The translations under genes and the position numbers were made by a program. A DNA stretch of 60,538 nucleotides from Anaerotignum sp. (GTDB lineage Bacteria; Bacillota; Clostridia; Lachnospirales; Anaerotignaceae). This document shows positions 7,660 to 16,992 of the stretch, piece by piece (positions within the stretch are counted from its first letter, which is position 1; each line of letters starts with the position of its first letter). The notes under the pieces were generated by a model. It was not told where the DNA came from and made no database searches. It worked only from the letters and a program-made list of their open reading frames with translations. The stretch lies in NCBI RefSeq assembly GCF_030625865.1, contig NZ_DAOUQB010000017.1, positions 1 to 60,538 of the forward strand, read 5' to 3'.

Positions 7660-8865
7660 TCACTGGGCAACAGCTTGTGCTGTTTCCTGATCCACAGGTG
7701 TTTCCAGTGCTTGTTGTTTTTTTTCAATAAGTTTCAGCTTTATGTACCATACCACACAGCTTAAAAACAGACATCCCCCGCTGATACCGGCTAATCCAAT
7801 CATTTCCTCACGAATTGCATCAAACCCACAGCCTATTAAAGCCACATTCCGATAGCCAATGACAAAATGAGTTAGCGGAAATACCTGTGCCAGCTTTTGA
7901 TAAAATCCTGTAAATGCCATTGTTGGCCATGTAAACCCACTGAATACCAAAGAAGGCGAAGTAAACGCCAATGATACAGAGGTTGCAAACACAGGATTTG
8001 GCATAACAGCGGAAAAAAATTGTCCCATGGCTATAATGGATAGTATGAACAAAGAGCTATAAGCAAACCAAACATCAAAGCTCCCCTTCATAGGGATACC
8101 AAATTTGTTCACCATCATCCAAGCGCACACCATCCAAACACCCATGGAAATAATATAATAAACCAAAGCCTTTATGATTACTTGGAAAATAGGATTCACA
8201 CCTTTGATCTCCCCAAGCTTACCGCTTTCCTTTTCACGGGCCAGAGAAATTGCAGCAAAATAAACCAACACCTGCTGTAATGTGGCAATCACAAAACCGA
8301 AGGTCAAAAAATAACCAAAATTGTTTGTAGGATTATACCACTGGCGGATATAAAAACTCACAGGGTTCATTTTTGCAACTGCATCATCCACGGTATAGCC
8401 TTTTGCCACCAAGCCTTTTACCGCCATTTGCGTAGACAATGTTCCCAAAATTTCCGCACCCCTTAAATTTATGGTGCTTCCATAACCCATATTTACAGCA
8501 CAAGAACCAAGAAGAACCTGTGCTTGTCTGCCTTGCATTACGTTTTTTGTAAAATCTGCCGGGAAAATGATGCAGCCTACAATTTCCCCATCTTTCATGG
8601 CTGTTTCCACCTGATCTTCATTTTCATAGTAACCTATAACATCGAAATATTCGGATTGCTGAAACGCATCAACTACTTCCCTTGTTTTTGCGCTATAGCT
8701 ATAATCCACAATGCCCATCTTTAAATGGGTAAAACTCCCATTCTCAAAGCTGACTCCGCAAATACCAGTCACAAAAATGGGAATTAAAATCAAAATAATC
8801 AAGGAACGAGGACGCTTCAACAAGTAAAACCATTCTCGAAAAAACAAACGAAAAGCTGCTATCAT
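7660..8865 (-). CDS. ABC-2 type transporter permease (second of pair)
   Basis: This 401-residue membrane protein has one N-terminal membrane helix (LIILILIPIFVTGICGVSFE), a soluble extracellular domain of about 150 residues and a cluster of five or so C-terminal helices. That is the ABC2_membrane_3 (YbhR/YbhS-like) layout. The start at 8865 overlaps the upstream stop as ATGA and has GGAGG 9 bases upstream. It is about as long as the upstream permease and presumably its heterodimer partner. No nucleotide-binding subunit is encoded in this operon, so energy must come from an ATPase elsewhere or the operon is incomplete. Confidence 0.85.
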   Translation of the reverse strand: MIAAFRLFFREWFYLLKRPRSLIILILIPIFVTGICGVSFENGSFTHLKMGIVDYSYSAKTREVVDAFQQSEYFDVIGYYENEDQVETAMKDGEIVGCIIFPADFTKNVMQGRQAQVLLGSCAVNMGYGSTINLRGAEILGTLSTQMAVKGLVAKGYTVDDAVAKMNPVSFYIRQWYNPTNNFGYFLTFGFVIATLQQVLVYFAAISLAREKESGKLGEIKGVNPIFQVIIKALVYYIISMGVWMVCAWMMVNKFGIPMKGSFDVWFAYSSLFILSIIAMGQFFSAVMPNPVFATSVSLAFTSPSLVFSGFTWPTMAFTGFYQKLAQVFPLTHFVIGYRNVALIGCGFDAIREEMIGLAGISGGCLFLSCVVWYIKLKLIEKKQQALETPVDQETAQAVAQ

Positions 8866-10064
8866 GCCTGAACGACCTCCTTTTTTGCCATTTGAGGTTT
8901 TTCTTTCTTTCCTGCACGATAAACTTTCCATAAGAAAGCAAGAAAGCTGAGAAAAAAGGTTGCCAAGGCAAGATATAAAAGCATATCTCTGCTATAGGCA
9001 ATATTTTCGGTTTCAAACCCAACACCCATCAACACAATATTCCGAATGGGAGAGAGAAAATGGGTTGGAGGCAAGAACTGTGCTGCTTTCACCAGTGTAT
9101 CCGACATCTCCGTAAGAGGCCACGAAAAACCCGAAAGAATAAAAAGGGGATACGTCAGTGCCATAAGCCACTGAATGCAGTGAATGGTATTTTTACAAAG
9201 TGTGCCAAACAGTGCACCCACGCCAAGCATACAAAGAACATAGCATCCGCAAAGAATTGCCAAATCTTCCTTGTTTCCCCGCATAGGAAAATCAAATATC
9301 GTTATAATTGCATAATAATTTACTAAAATATTCAAATAGCCCGTAACGCCATAAAAAATATATTTATTAAAGAAATGAATCACACTTTCTTTGACTGTCG
9401 TTTTTCCCGAAAGAATACCTTCCTTCTTTTCTTCAGCAAAAGCCGTGGAAACCGTCATTAAAAAAAGCTGATAAAAAATCAAACCCGTTAAACCCAAACC
9501 CAAATAAGTTAAATAACTGAACTGGGAATTAAACCAAGGGCGCAATACCGTAGAAATGGGTGCAGCCTTCGCAAGAGCATCATCCACAGTACTTCCTGCC
9601 GCTACAAAGCTTTTTACAGCAATTTGGGCAGAAACGGTTTTCACCACCTGCATAGCAGATACCACAGCACTATTCCCAATAATATTATTCGCACTGTTTA
9701 CACCAATCAAAACCTCAGCCTGCTGTCCCAGTTGCAGGGAGCGTGCATAATCAGCGGGAATCACCACAACTCCAAGCACCTTGCCTTCCTCCAAAAGTTG
9801 AAGGGCTTCATCCTGATCCGTAACTACGTACGTAACATTAAATCGGTCGGTTTCATCAAAAGCATCAATTAAGGCTCTTGTTTGAGCCGACGAGTTTCCA
9901 TCCACTGCCGCCAAAGGAATATCTTTTACAATATGGCCGCCAAAAGCATTGCAAACCACAATGCTTAAAGCAAGGGGCGCAACCAGAAACATAAAAAGCA
10001 TACGCTTATCATGCCAAAGCATTTTGATCTCCCTTCCAAATCCCTTGAGAAAAATTTTTATCAT
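8862..10064 (-). CDS. ABC-2 type transporter permease (first of pair)
   Basis: This 400-residue permease has the same layout as its downstream partner: membrane helix 1 (MLFMFLVAPLALSIVVCNAF), an extracellular domain containing VDGNSSAQTRALIDAF, and a C-terminal group of helices. The basic C-terminal tail is cytoplasmic. It overlaps the HlyD-like gene upstream and the second permease downstream, both by ATGA, which implies translational coupling and fixed stoichiometry. Members of this family export drugs, lipids or peptides; the substrate here is unknown. Confidence 0.85.
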   Translation of the reverse strand: MIKIFLKGFGREIKMLWHDKRMLFMFLVAPLALSIVVCNAFGGHIVKDIPLAAVDGNSSAQTRALIDAFDETDRFNVTYVVTDQDEALQLLEEGKVLGVVVIPADYARSLQLGQQAEVLIGVNSANNIIGNSAVVSAMQVVKTVSAQIAVKSFVAAGSTVDDALAKAAPISTVLRPWFNSQFSYLTYLGLGLTGLIFYQLFLMTVSTAFAEEKKEGILSGKTTVKESVIHFFNKYIFYGVTGYLNILVNYYAIITIFDFPMRGNKEDLAILCGCYVLCMLGVGALFGTLCKNTIHCIQWLMALTYPLFILSGFSWPLTEMSDTLVKAAQFLPPTHFLSPIRNIVLMGVGFETENIAYSRDMLLYLALATFFLSFLAFLWKVYRAGKKEKPQMAKKEVVQA

Positions 10065-10960
10065 TCTGCCTCACCCACTTCATCCAGGTTAACGCTCACA
10101 AGCATACCAGGGTAAAGCATAATATCGTCTTCCCCGGAAAGGGCAATTTTCACTTTATATGTAACAACGTCTTGGTCATTCAGCTCGTTTGTGGATTTTT
10201 TAATAGCAAAATCCGGATTTTTGCTTACATTTACAATGGTTCCGTGGAAAGTTGTATCCGGGTAGGCTTTGCTGGTTAGAGGAACGGTTTGCCCCACTTT
10301 TAACTTACCCACCTCATACTCGTCAACGTTTGCATTAATCCAACGATCGCCGTAATCTGTCAAAGTTACAATGGTTGTACCACTGCCTATCAATTCTCCC
10401 ACAGAGGAGGATACCAACGTAACTGTACCATTACAGGGGGCATATTGAGCTGTCTGACTTAAATTCAAATTTACCTCCGCAAGAACCCCCTGGGCAGCCT
10501 CATACTGCGATGTTGCCGCCTGTACATCTAATTTTGCTGCATCCAACTGTGTTGTCAGTTTATCCATGGTATCCTGTGCAACCGCCTCTATTTCGAATAG
10601 TTCCTGATACTTGGTGTATTCCTCTTCCAAAAGCGCCACATTTGCCTGTGCCTTTTCCATAACCGCCTTTGCCGCATTTAAGGTGCCGGTAGCCTGCGTT
10701 TGTTTTACTAAAATGTCCCGCTGGTCAGAGGTAAAAAGCAAGTCCCCCTTGCTAATCTCCTGCCCCTCTGCAACAGGAATATCCGTCAAATAACCAGGAA
10801 TCTTTGCACGAATATAAACCTCTTTGCATTCTACGGTGCCCGTTACCATATTGGGTTCAACTACTGTTTCAGCAGCATCCGCATGATCCGTCGTACATCC
10901 ACTTACCGCACAGCAGCCTGCCACCATTAAAGCAAGTAAAAATCTTTTTTTATTCAGCAT
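10061..10960 (-). CDS. HlyD/MFP-family efflux adaptor lipoprotein
   Basis: This 299-residue protein has a lipoprotein signal with lipobox AVSGC (Cys about residue 22). It then shows the biotinyl-lipoyl half-motif IRAKIPGYLTDIPVAEGQEI, a coiled-coil hairpin (about 85-155), the second lipoyl half (YAPCNGTVTLVSSSVGELI) and a beta-barrel region (WINANVDEYEVGKLKVGQTV). It would be anchored outside the membrane and link the ABC-2 permeases to the TolC-like protein. It is the first structural gene after the TetR-type regulator and overlaps the next gene by ATGA. Confidence 0.88.
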   Translation of the reverse strand: MLNKKRFLLALMVAGCCAVSGCTTDHADAAETVVEPNMVTGTVECKEVYIRAKIPGYLTDIPVAEGQEISKGDLLFTSDQRDILVKQTQATGTLNAAKAVMEKAQANVALLEEEYTKYQELFEIEAVAQDTMDKLTTQLDAAKLDVQAATSQYEAAQGVLAEVNLNLSQTAQYAPCNGTVTLVSSSVGELIGSGTTIVTLTDYGDRWINANVDEYEVGKLKVGQTVPLTSKAYPDTTFHGTIVNVSKNPDFAIKKSTNELNDQDVVTYKVKIALSGEDDIMLYPGMLVSVNLDEVGEAE

Positions 10961-10997
10961 ATTCTCCCAAACTCCTTTTCAATTTTCAAAATCTTAA

Positions 10998-11576
10998 TTA
11001 TATTAACAAAATATCAAAAATAGGACGAATAATCAGCATTGTAAAATCCGTCATTTCCTTCTTAGACATGGGCAACCCCTCTAACAGCCATTGCTTCACC
11101 ATGCCCATAGCACCACAAGCGATAAATTGGTGAATATACTCCTCCCTCATGGGATCGCACTCTTTTCCCATTTCCTCCTTAACCTGCATCCCCCTTCGCT
11201 TCATAATTTCTGTCAATTTTCTTGCAAAACGGTCACTTCTTGGGTTCAACAGAAGACAGCGGCACAACCTTTGATTATCTACAATATAGTTGTAAATCTG
11301 CCCAACCACAGGATACTCCCATTCTGCTCCCCGCTTTATTTCAATTTGTTCCAGCATCCGAGAAAAACCTGCCGCAATTTCGTTTTCCAGTTCATCTAAA
11401 AGTTCATATACGTTGTTATAATGCAAATAAAACGTAGCCCTGTTTAAATCAGCACGGTTCGTAATATCCTTCGCTGTAATTTTACCGAAAGGCATTTCAT
11501 CCATTAAATCCATTAGTGCCTCTCGCATCATTGCTTTTGTTCTTTTAATCCTTCGATCAATTTTTTCCTCTTTCAT
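10998..11576 (-). CDS. TetR-family transcriptional regulator of the efflux operon
   Basis: This 192-residue protein starts with a TetR DNA-binding region (KAMMREALMDLMDEMPFGKI, then DITNRADLNRATFYLHYNNV), where the FYLHY motif is typical. The C-terminal ligand domain ends in a hydrophobic segment and resembles the TetR_C subgroup seen near efflux pumps. The ATG at 11576 is preferred over one at 11585 because AAAGG then lies 9 bases upstream instead of touching the start. It is the first gene of the efflux operon, 37 bases before the adaptor gene, so autoregulation is likely. Confidence 0.88.
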   Translation of the reverse strand: MKEEKIDRRIKRTKAMMREALMDLMDEMPFGKITAKDITNRADLNRATFYLHYNNVYELLDELENEIAAGFSRMLEQIEIKRGAEWEYPVVGQIYNYIVDNQRLCRCLLLNPRSDRFARKLTEIMKRRGMQVKEEMGKECDPMREEYIHQFIACGAMGMVKQWLLEGLPMSKKEMTDFTMLIIRPIFDILLI

Positions 11577-11654
11577 GGTACCCATCCTTTCTAAAATAGT
11601 CTCGTTCCGTTTTCTAAGACCATCTCCGTTTCTACCATGCTTTTCCTGCCTGGT

Positions 11655-11683
11655 ATTATATCACTGTTGCGAAAGATAATCAA
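11655..11683 (-). promoter_or_regulatory. Promoter of the tetR-hlyD-ABC-tolC operon
   Basis: On the minus strand TTGATT (11678-11683) and TATAAT (11655-11660) are spaced by exactly 17 bases, about 80 bases upstream of the regulator start. Confidence 0.6.
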
Positions 11684-11863
11684 CAATTTTCGTTTAATTA
11701 AAAAAATTATATTTTAGATACTGTTACATGTTATTTTATAAAATAAGACAAAAACAACTGTCATAAAATCAGTTTTTTCAATGAAAATTGTCAAAACCGG
11801 GAACTGACTATTTTCTAATCATCCAGCAAAATCTAATAAAATGATTTGCAATTTAAGCAATTA

Positions 11864-11903
11864 AAAACCGTCATTGGCACTTAATTTCACCAATGACGGT
11901 TTT
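11864..11903 (-). terminator. Terminator of the hybrid sensor kinase gene
   Basis: A perfect 14-bp stem (AAAACCGTCATTGG paired with CCAATGACGGTTTT) encloses a 12-base loop just beyond the kinase stop codon. Confidence 0.88.
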
Positions 11904-11908
11904 CTGTT

Positions 11909-14665
11909 TTATTCCTTTTTATTTTCAATCAATTTTTCCAAAGTCTGATAAAATTCTTCGGAATCTATCGCCTTTGAAATATGTGCATCCATTCCTGCCT
12001 CAAGGCTCATTCTGACGTCCTCTGAGGATGTGTTTGCACTAATGGCAATGATAGGCACACTTTTCGCATCCTTTCGCATTAAGGAACGAATACGCCTTGC
12101 CGCCTCATACCCGTTTACCAAAGGCATTCGGATATCCATTAAAATCAAATCATAATACCACACAGAGGATTTTAGAAATAATTCTATCCCAGCCTGCCCA
12201 TTTTCTGCATGATCCACAATACAACCCATTTTCCCCAAAAGTGCCTTACTGATTTGGGCATTAATGGGGTGATCCTCGCACAATAAAACTCGTCTTCCCA
12301 CCAAAATTTTCCCTTTATGGAAAACATCTTCAACCCTTTTATTTTCAACTTCAGTTTCACAAATATCTATTTCAATTTCCACCGTAAATTCAGTTCCCAT
12401 TCCCGACTGGCTATGACACCCAATCCGTCCTCCCATCAAATCAATTAACTGCTTTGCAATGGCAAGGCCTAAGCCCGTGCCGCCTTCATTCTGGAGAGTT
12501 CTGTCCTCCTGTTCAAAAGGTTCAAACATTTTCTTTTGAAACTCCTCACTCATGCCGATTCCTGTATCCCGAACAATAAAAATCAAATTTAATCGCTTTT
12601 CATCGACCTTTTCGGCATCAACAATAAATTCAACAATCCCCCCCGGCGGCGTAAAATTAATAGCGTTGTTAATAAGATTTATAAAAATCTGTTGTAGTCG
12701 TAGCTTATCAAATCTTAACAACTGCTGAAAATCTCTAAGGATTTGCATATGAAACATAACTTCTTTTTCCATTGCCCTTGCACAAATGATGGTCTCAATG
12801 GCCTGCAAAAAGTCATGGAAACAATAAGGTTTCGGATGCAATTTTAACTTATTGTTTTCAATAACACTCATATCCAGGGTATCATTGATAAGCGTCAACA
12901 AATACTTACTCGTCTGATTGACCTTTTCGTGATAATCCTTGGATTTTTCTAAATCTGCGCAGGAAACGCCTAAAGAAGACATTCCGATAACTGCATTAAT
13001 AGGTGTGCGCATATCATGGCTCATGTGAGATAAAAAATCAGCTTTTGCCCTATTTGCCGTCTGTAAAATCTCATTCTCTCTACGTTTATTTCGATATTGA
13101 ACAAAAACAATAAAATACGACGTAATCAAAAATCCCAACAATATCATTAAAATTGCAAAGTGAACAGGATTTGTATACATCAAATCCAAAAAACCACTCT
13201 GCTTCGGATGATTTAAATGTGTACGAATAATCTCACGAAGATTCTCTTGGGACATACTTGCTAAGCCCTTACTCATAATAGAAAATAATATGGGATCCAC
13301 TTCCTTCGAAATCCCGACACATATATTCTGAGAAAACCCCTGCACCGTACGAAACTGCAATGCACGGTATTTGGGAATTGTTAAATAATACTCTGCCTCA
13401 TATGTATTGACAAAGGTACAGTCAGCCACCTGATTGTTCACCGCCTCAAGACAATCCTCCACTGTATCATAATATAAAATTAGTGGTATATCACCAAATC
13501 TTTTTTTTATATTTTCCGTTATAAAAAAACCTTCGGGCAAAGCGAGACAATTTAATTTGGTGTTACCGGTTTTGGTTACTGCCAAATAATCCACATCTAA
13601 AAAGGGTTGTGTAAGGTAAGCTTTATACGCATTTGCCCATTGATAATTATAGGTAATAGCAGACAGCAAATCATAATCTCCACTTCGGAACATTTCTTTT
13701 TTTTCTGCACGATTTTCCGCAAAAGTATATTCAAAATTCACACCAATGGCTTTACCAACCGCTTCCAAAACATCAATGGTGATTCCATGGGCTATTCCAT
13801 CATCCCCAACCCCCTCAAAAGGCAGCCTTTCGGCATCATATAAAACACGGATAGTGGGATGTTCTTTAATAAAAGCTTCTTCTGCCTTCGATAGCACAAT
13901 CATCTGTCCACTGGAAAAATCATAATATTTATAGTACAATTCATTATCAAAATTAGGGGTTGCCGCCTTCATTTTTCCTAAGGCCTCGTTTAGCCCGTCC
14001 AAAACTTTTTCATTTCCTTTTGTAGTTGCATAATATACATTGGTTGTATCAAATTTTGCAATACTCCGCAAATACGGCGTAAGCTGATCACTGCTAATAA
14101 GAGCAGCATCAACTTTTCCTCTATGAATTGCACCAAACATATCTTCAACTGTATCATAGGTAACAGTATGAACCGTAAAGTTATTCTTCTCGCAAAATTC
14201 CCGGAAGCCTTTATTTCTTGCAAAGTTTTTTTGAAGCCCAACAGTTATCCCATCAAAAGCAGGAAAATCCTCATAAGCAAGGCTTGGATTTTCTATGCCC
14301 GTAACTAACAAAGACATACTGATTCCCGAAGGGACATCCGGAAAATCATATATATTTTCTCTATCCGGTGTTTTTTGCAAAAGACCTACTATGTCAACTT
14401 CCCCATTTTTTAGCATCTCTTGGCATTCGCTAAACGTGCTTCCTAACACATATTTGTATTCCCATCCCGTATACTGAGAAATGGCCTGTAAATAATCATA
14501 ACTATACCCCGAATAACTCCCATCATCCCCAACATCTTGAAAATAAGGGAATTCATAGTATCCAACCCGAACAATATTTTGATCTTCCTCCCCAAATACA
14601 GGATTTGATAAAGCAAAGAAAACGCCAAAAACAATGAAAACCGGTATAATTCCTTTCAGTTTCAT
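11909..14665 (-). CDS. Hybrid histidine kinase with two extracellular solute-binding domains
   Basis: This 918-residue membrane protein has a signal sequence (1-25), two consecutive SBP_bac_3-type ligand-binding domains (about 30-255 and 265-495), one membrane helix (about 502-523), HisKA with the phospho-acceptor H550 (SHMSHDMRTP), HATPase with N box INLINNAIN, G1 DTGIGM and G2 GGTGLGLA, and a C-terminal receiver with aspartate D844 (LMDIRMP). The first half resembles amino-acid binding proteins, so an amino acid or other small polar solute is the likely signal, as in EvgS/BvgS-type sensors. There is no HPt domain and no response regulator gene beside it, so the phosphorelay partner is encoded elsewhere. 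The start follows GGGGGAG. Confidence 0.88.
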   Translation of the reverse strand: MKLKGIIPVFIVFGVFFALSNPVFGEEDQNIVRVGYYEFPYFQDVGDDGSYSGYSYDYLQAISQYTGWEYKYVLGSTFSECQEMLKNGEVDIVGLLQKTPDRENIYDFPDVPSGISMSLLVTGIENPSLAYEDFPAFDGITVGLQKNFARNKGFREFCEKNNFTVHTVTYDTVEDMFGAIHRGKVDAALISSDQLTPYLRSIAKFDTTNVYYATTKGNEKVLDGLNEALGKMKAATPNFDNELYYKYYDFSSGQMIVLSKAEEAFIKEHPTIRVLYDAERLPFEGVGDDGIAHGITIDVLEAVGKAIGVNFEYTFAENRAEKKEMFRSGDYDLLSAITYNYQWANAYKAYLTQPFLDVDYLAVTKTGNTKLNCLALPEGFFITENIKKRFGDIPLILYYDTVEDCLEAVNNQVADCTFVNTYEAEYYLTIPKYRALQFRTVQGFSQNICVGISKEVDPILFSIMSKGLASMSQENLREIIRTHLNHPKQSGFLDLMYTNPVHFAILMILLGFLITSYFIVFVQYRNKRRENEILQTANRAKADFLSHMSHDMRTPINAVIGMSSLGVSCADLEKSKDYHEKVNQTSKYLLTLINDTLDMSVIENNKLKLHPKPYCFHDFLQAIETIICARAMEKEVMFHMQILRDFQQLLRFDKLRLQQIFINLINNAINFTPPGGIVEFIVDAEKVDEKRLNLIFIVRDTGIGMSEEFQKKMFEPFEQEDRTLQNEGGTGLGLAIAKQLIDLMGGRIGCHSQSGMGTEFTVEIEIDICETEVENKRVEDVFHKGKILVGRRVLLCEDHPINAQISKALLGKMGCIVDHAENGQAGIELFLKSSVWYYDLILMDIRMPLVNGYEAARRIRSLMRKDAKSVPIIAISANTSSEDVRMSLEAGMDAHISKAIDSEEFYQTLEKLIENKKE

Positions 14666-15061
14666 TTGCTCCCCCCATTCTTTTGTTTAAATCCAACCCT
14701 TTTCCTATTTATATCCAGGCATGATTTCATGTACGATCAGTTGAAAACTTACTTTAAATGGAAACGATTTTTGAAAAGATTTTGAAATGTTTCTCCCGAC
14801 CAAATAGATATCGCAAGGTTTTAAATTAGCAACAATTTACTCATATAATATAATCATATTATGCTTTTCTCCAGCAAAAATCAACTTATTCTATCCCATT
14901 TTCAAATACCACAATCGTAACACAAGATTTTCCCCACCTTGTCTCATCATAGTTTATATCATTCCCACATCTACTTACCTGTACTTTTTTTGCATTTTAT
15001 TCACTATCATTCCATTGAATAATATTATATTATTAATAAACCATATTAAGGTGGTGCTTCT
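14666..15061. other. AT-rich intergenic region between divergent sensor kinase and amidase genes
   Basis: This 396-base stretch must hold both promoters. No clear consensus promoter, operator or small gene could be singled out. Confidence 0.5.
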
Positions 15062-15619
15062 ATGGCAATTAAAATATATATAGATCAAGGTCATAACCGT
15101 GGCGTAAATGCCGGGGCTGAAGGATTTGGTTTATACGAACAAGATGTTGTTTGGCAAGTAGGCATGTATTTGGCAGATCTTTTGAATAATACCCCTGGGT
15201 ATGAGGCAAAAGTTTCCCGACCAACCATCGACACAGTCCTGGGGTATAACGCTACGACCAGCCTTGCCGCCAGAGTTGCCGACGCAACAAATTGGGGCGC
15301 AGATTACTTTATCAGCATTCATGCCAATGCCTCAACCAATCCCAGTTATAACGGCAGCGAGGTATTAATTTACAGCAATTTATCCCAATCCTTCCCTTTG
15401 GCTGAAGCTATATTGCAGCAGATTGTAGCAGAACTAGGAACGAAAAATAATGGCGTTAATATAAATCCAAGACTTTACGTTTTAAGAAGAACAGCAATGC
15501 CCTCCCTCCTAGTAGAATTAGCGTTTATTACCAATCCCCAGGATGCAGAAAAGCTGCGAAACAATCAATTTGATTTTGCTCAAGCAATTTACGATGGTAT
15601 CCGCATCGAATTAGGGTAA
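15062..15619 (+). CDS. N-acetylmuramoyl-L-alanine amidase (Amidase_3), no signal peptide
   Basis: This 185-residue protein is essentially one Amidase_3 catalytic domain, which cuts the bond between muramic acid and the stem peptide. Zinc-site residues are visible: His in IDQGHNRG, Glu in LYEQDVVW, His in SIHANAST and the catalytic Glu in LLVELAFI. There is no signal peptide and no wall-binding domain. The protein could therefore act only after lysis or in the mother cell, as sporulation amidases of the CwlC type do, or leave by a phage-type holin route. The start follows AAGGTGG. A strong terminator follows, so it is a single-gene unit. Confidence 0.9.
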   Translation: MAIKIYIDQGHNRGVNAGAEGFGLYEQDVVWQVGMYLADLLNNTPGYEAKVSRPTIDTVLGYNATTSLAARVADATNWGADYFISIHANASTNPSYNGSEVLIYSNLSQSFPLAEAILQQIVAELGTKNNGVNINPRLYVLRRTAMPSLLVELAFITNPQDAEKLRNNQFDFAQAIYDGIRIELG

Positions 15620-15685
15620 CCAAAAAAATCGCAACATATCATTACGCCAGTTTATAGCGAAAAGATCCAAAGTAAGAAATCACTC

Positions 15686-15733
15686 AAAAGTCCGTATTAC
15701 AAGAGAACTCAGTTCCCTTAATACGGACTTTTT
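15686..15733 (+). terminator. Terminator after the amidase gene
   Basis: AAAAGTCCGTATTA (15686-15699) pairs perfectly with 15719-15732. The loop itself contains GAACT/AGTTC, giving an extended hairpin with a T tract. Confidence 0.88.
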
Positions 15734-15868
15734 GCTTGTGCCTTATTTTCTTACGTTCTTGATACTTGCTTTGTCATAAACTCATATTTTTGGCTTCAAC
15801 GACAACCCCTTCTGAAAAAAGAGCATATTTGGTAAAAATTCATGAATATAATAAAATAAATCGTTGAA

Positions 15869-16906
15869 ATGAGAATGTCTATGAAACCAATACTTCGGAA
15901 ATCAGAAATTTTTCACTTTGCCACAAAGAAAAAACGACTTGCAGGTTTATTTCTTCTTTGCCTCTGCGTTGGCCTATCTTGTGCTTTATTACAAAATAGA
16001 AATGAAGAGCCTGCCAGAATGGTCATGGGTGGTGTTCTACAAACGCAAGCAATTGTATGCGAAGACTTTCTGGATAGCTGCACCACAGATTTTGAAACAT
16101 ATTTTCGGCCTTCCCGGCTTCCATCCTTAAATACCCGAATCTCTTCTTTTGACTTTTTTGACCCATATTTCCAGAAAAAACCCCAGGAAATCTCCTTGCC
16201 GGATACCCTTTTGGATACCCCCGAAAATACCATCTTGAATTATTATAGTATTTTGCGTGACGCTGCAAACCCAGTGGAAGGAAAATCGGCAGGCTGTGGT
16301 ACTTTAGGGGATGACAAAATCCCTTACCCCGTTTCATATCAATTTCTTTCCCAGGAATATCAAAGGAATTTACCCTATGATGCTTATTTGGAAACCTATA
16401 AAAATATATTACATATCAATTTAATCAAATATCATCAGGTACCACCGGAAAGAAGCAATGAAGGTAGCAAACGATATTTTGTGGAACTGGAAACCATTGA
16501 AGGAACAGAGAAGGATACAGGCGTTTTTGCCTACTATTACGGATACGTTGATTTGGAAAAGAAAGAAAATCAGTATAGAATCACTAACATTCATTATTTT
16601 GGCGAAAACTTTTTATGTGCACCCTATCATGGATGGCAATGGGATGCTGAATCGAATGTTCAAATTCGCTACGGCGATTGGTGCAAGCTCATTCAGGGAG
16701 ATGTTCAAAAAACCCAAACCGACGATATTATTCGCATCCAATTTGACGGAACTGACGGCTATCAGTATTGTATCGTTTTTTTCAGACTAACAAACGGTAC
16801 AGATCTTGAGGTTGCCCAGTACCGTAGATTCCCCGGAGGGACATGGAAGGCAATTACCATAAAAGTTGAAGATTGCTTAGAAAATAATAAGAAAGTATCC
16901 CAATAA
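15869..16906 (+). CDS. Hypothetical protein, single membrane anchor, extracellular
   Basis: I do not recognise this 345-residue protein. It has a basic N-terminus and one hydrophobic segment (AGLFLLCLCVGLSCALL, about 25-41), then about 300 soluble residues rich in Tyr, Phe and Asp. The segment may be an anchor or a lipobox-like signal (LSCALL). The C-terminal half reads as mixed beta structure. The ribosome site is weak; in-frame ATGs at 15875 and 15881 are equally possible starts. It stands alone between the amidase terminator and a bidirectional terminator at 16944-16976. No function can be given. Confidence 0.65.
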   Translation: MRMSMKPILRKSEIFHFATKKKRLAGLFLLCLCVGLSCALLQNRNEEPARMVMGGVLQTQAIVCEDFLDSCTTDFETYFRPSRLPSLNTRISSFDFFDPYFQKKPQEISLPDTLLDTPENTILNYYSILRDAANPVEGKSAGCGTLGDDKIPYPVSYQFLSQEYQRNLPYDAYLETYKNILHINLIKYHQVPPERSNEGSKRYFVELETIEGTEKDTGVFAYYYGYVDLEKKENQYRITNIHYFGENFLCAPYHGWQWDAESNVQIRYGDWCKLIQGDVQKTQTDDIIRIQFDGTDGYQYCIVFFRLTNGTDLEVAQYRRFPGGTWKAITIKVEDCLENNKKVSQ

Positions 16907-16943
16907 AAAATCCTTTATTATCGGGAACTTTCCCTGCACACGA

Positions 16944-16976
16944 AAACCCCCGATATATATCGGGGGCTTTCTCTTT
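16944..16976. terminator. Bidirectional terminator between convergent genes
   Basis: CCCCCGATA pairs with TATCGGGGG, flanked by A and T tracts. It separates the hypothetical gene (plus) from the TRAP operon (minus). Confidence 0.85.
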
Positions 16977-16992
16977 TGTTTTTTATATTTTC

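Larger units (their letters stand above)
11577..11908. other. Intergenic region between tetR-like gene and sensor kinase gene
   Basis: This 332-base stretch holds the promoter of the efflux operon (11655-11683) and the terminator of the sensor kinase gene (11864-11903). No extra gene was seen. Confidence 0.6.
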
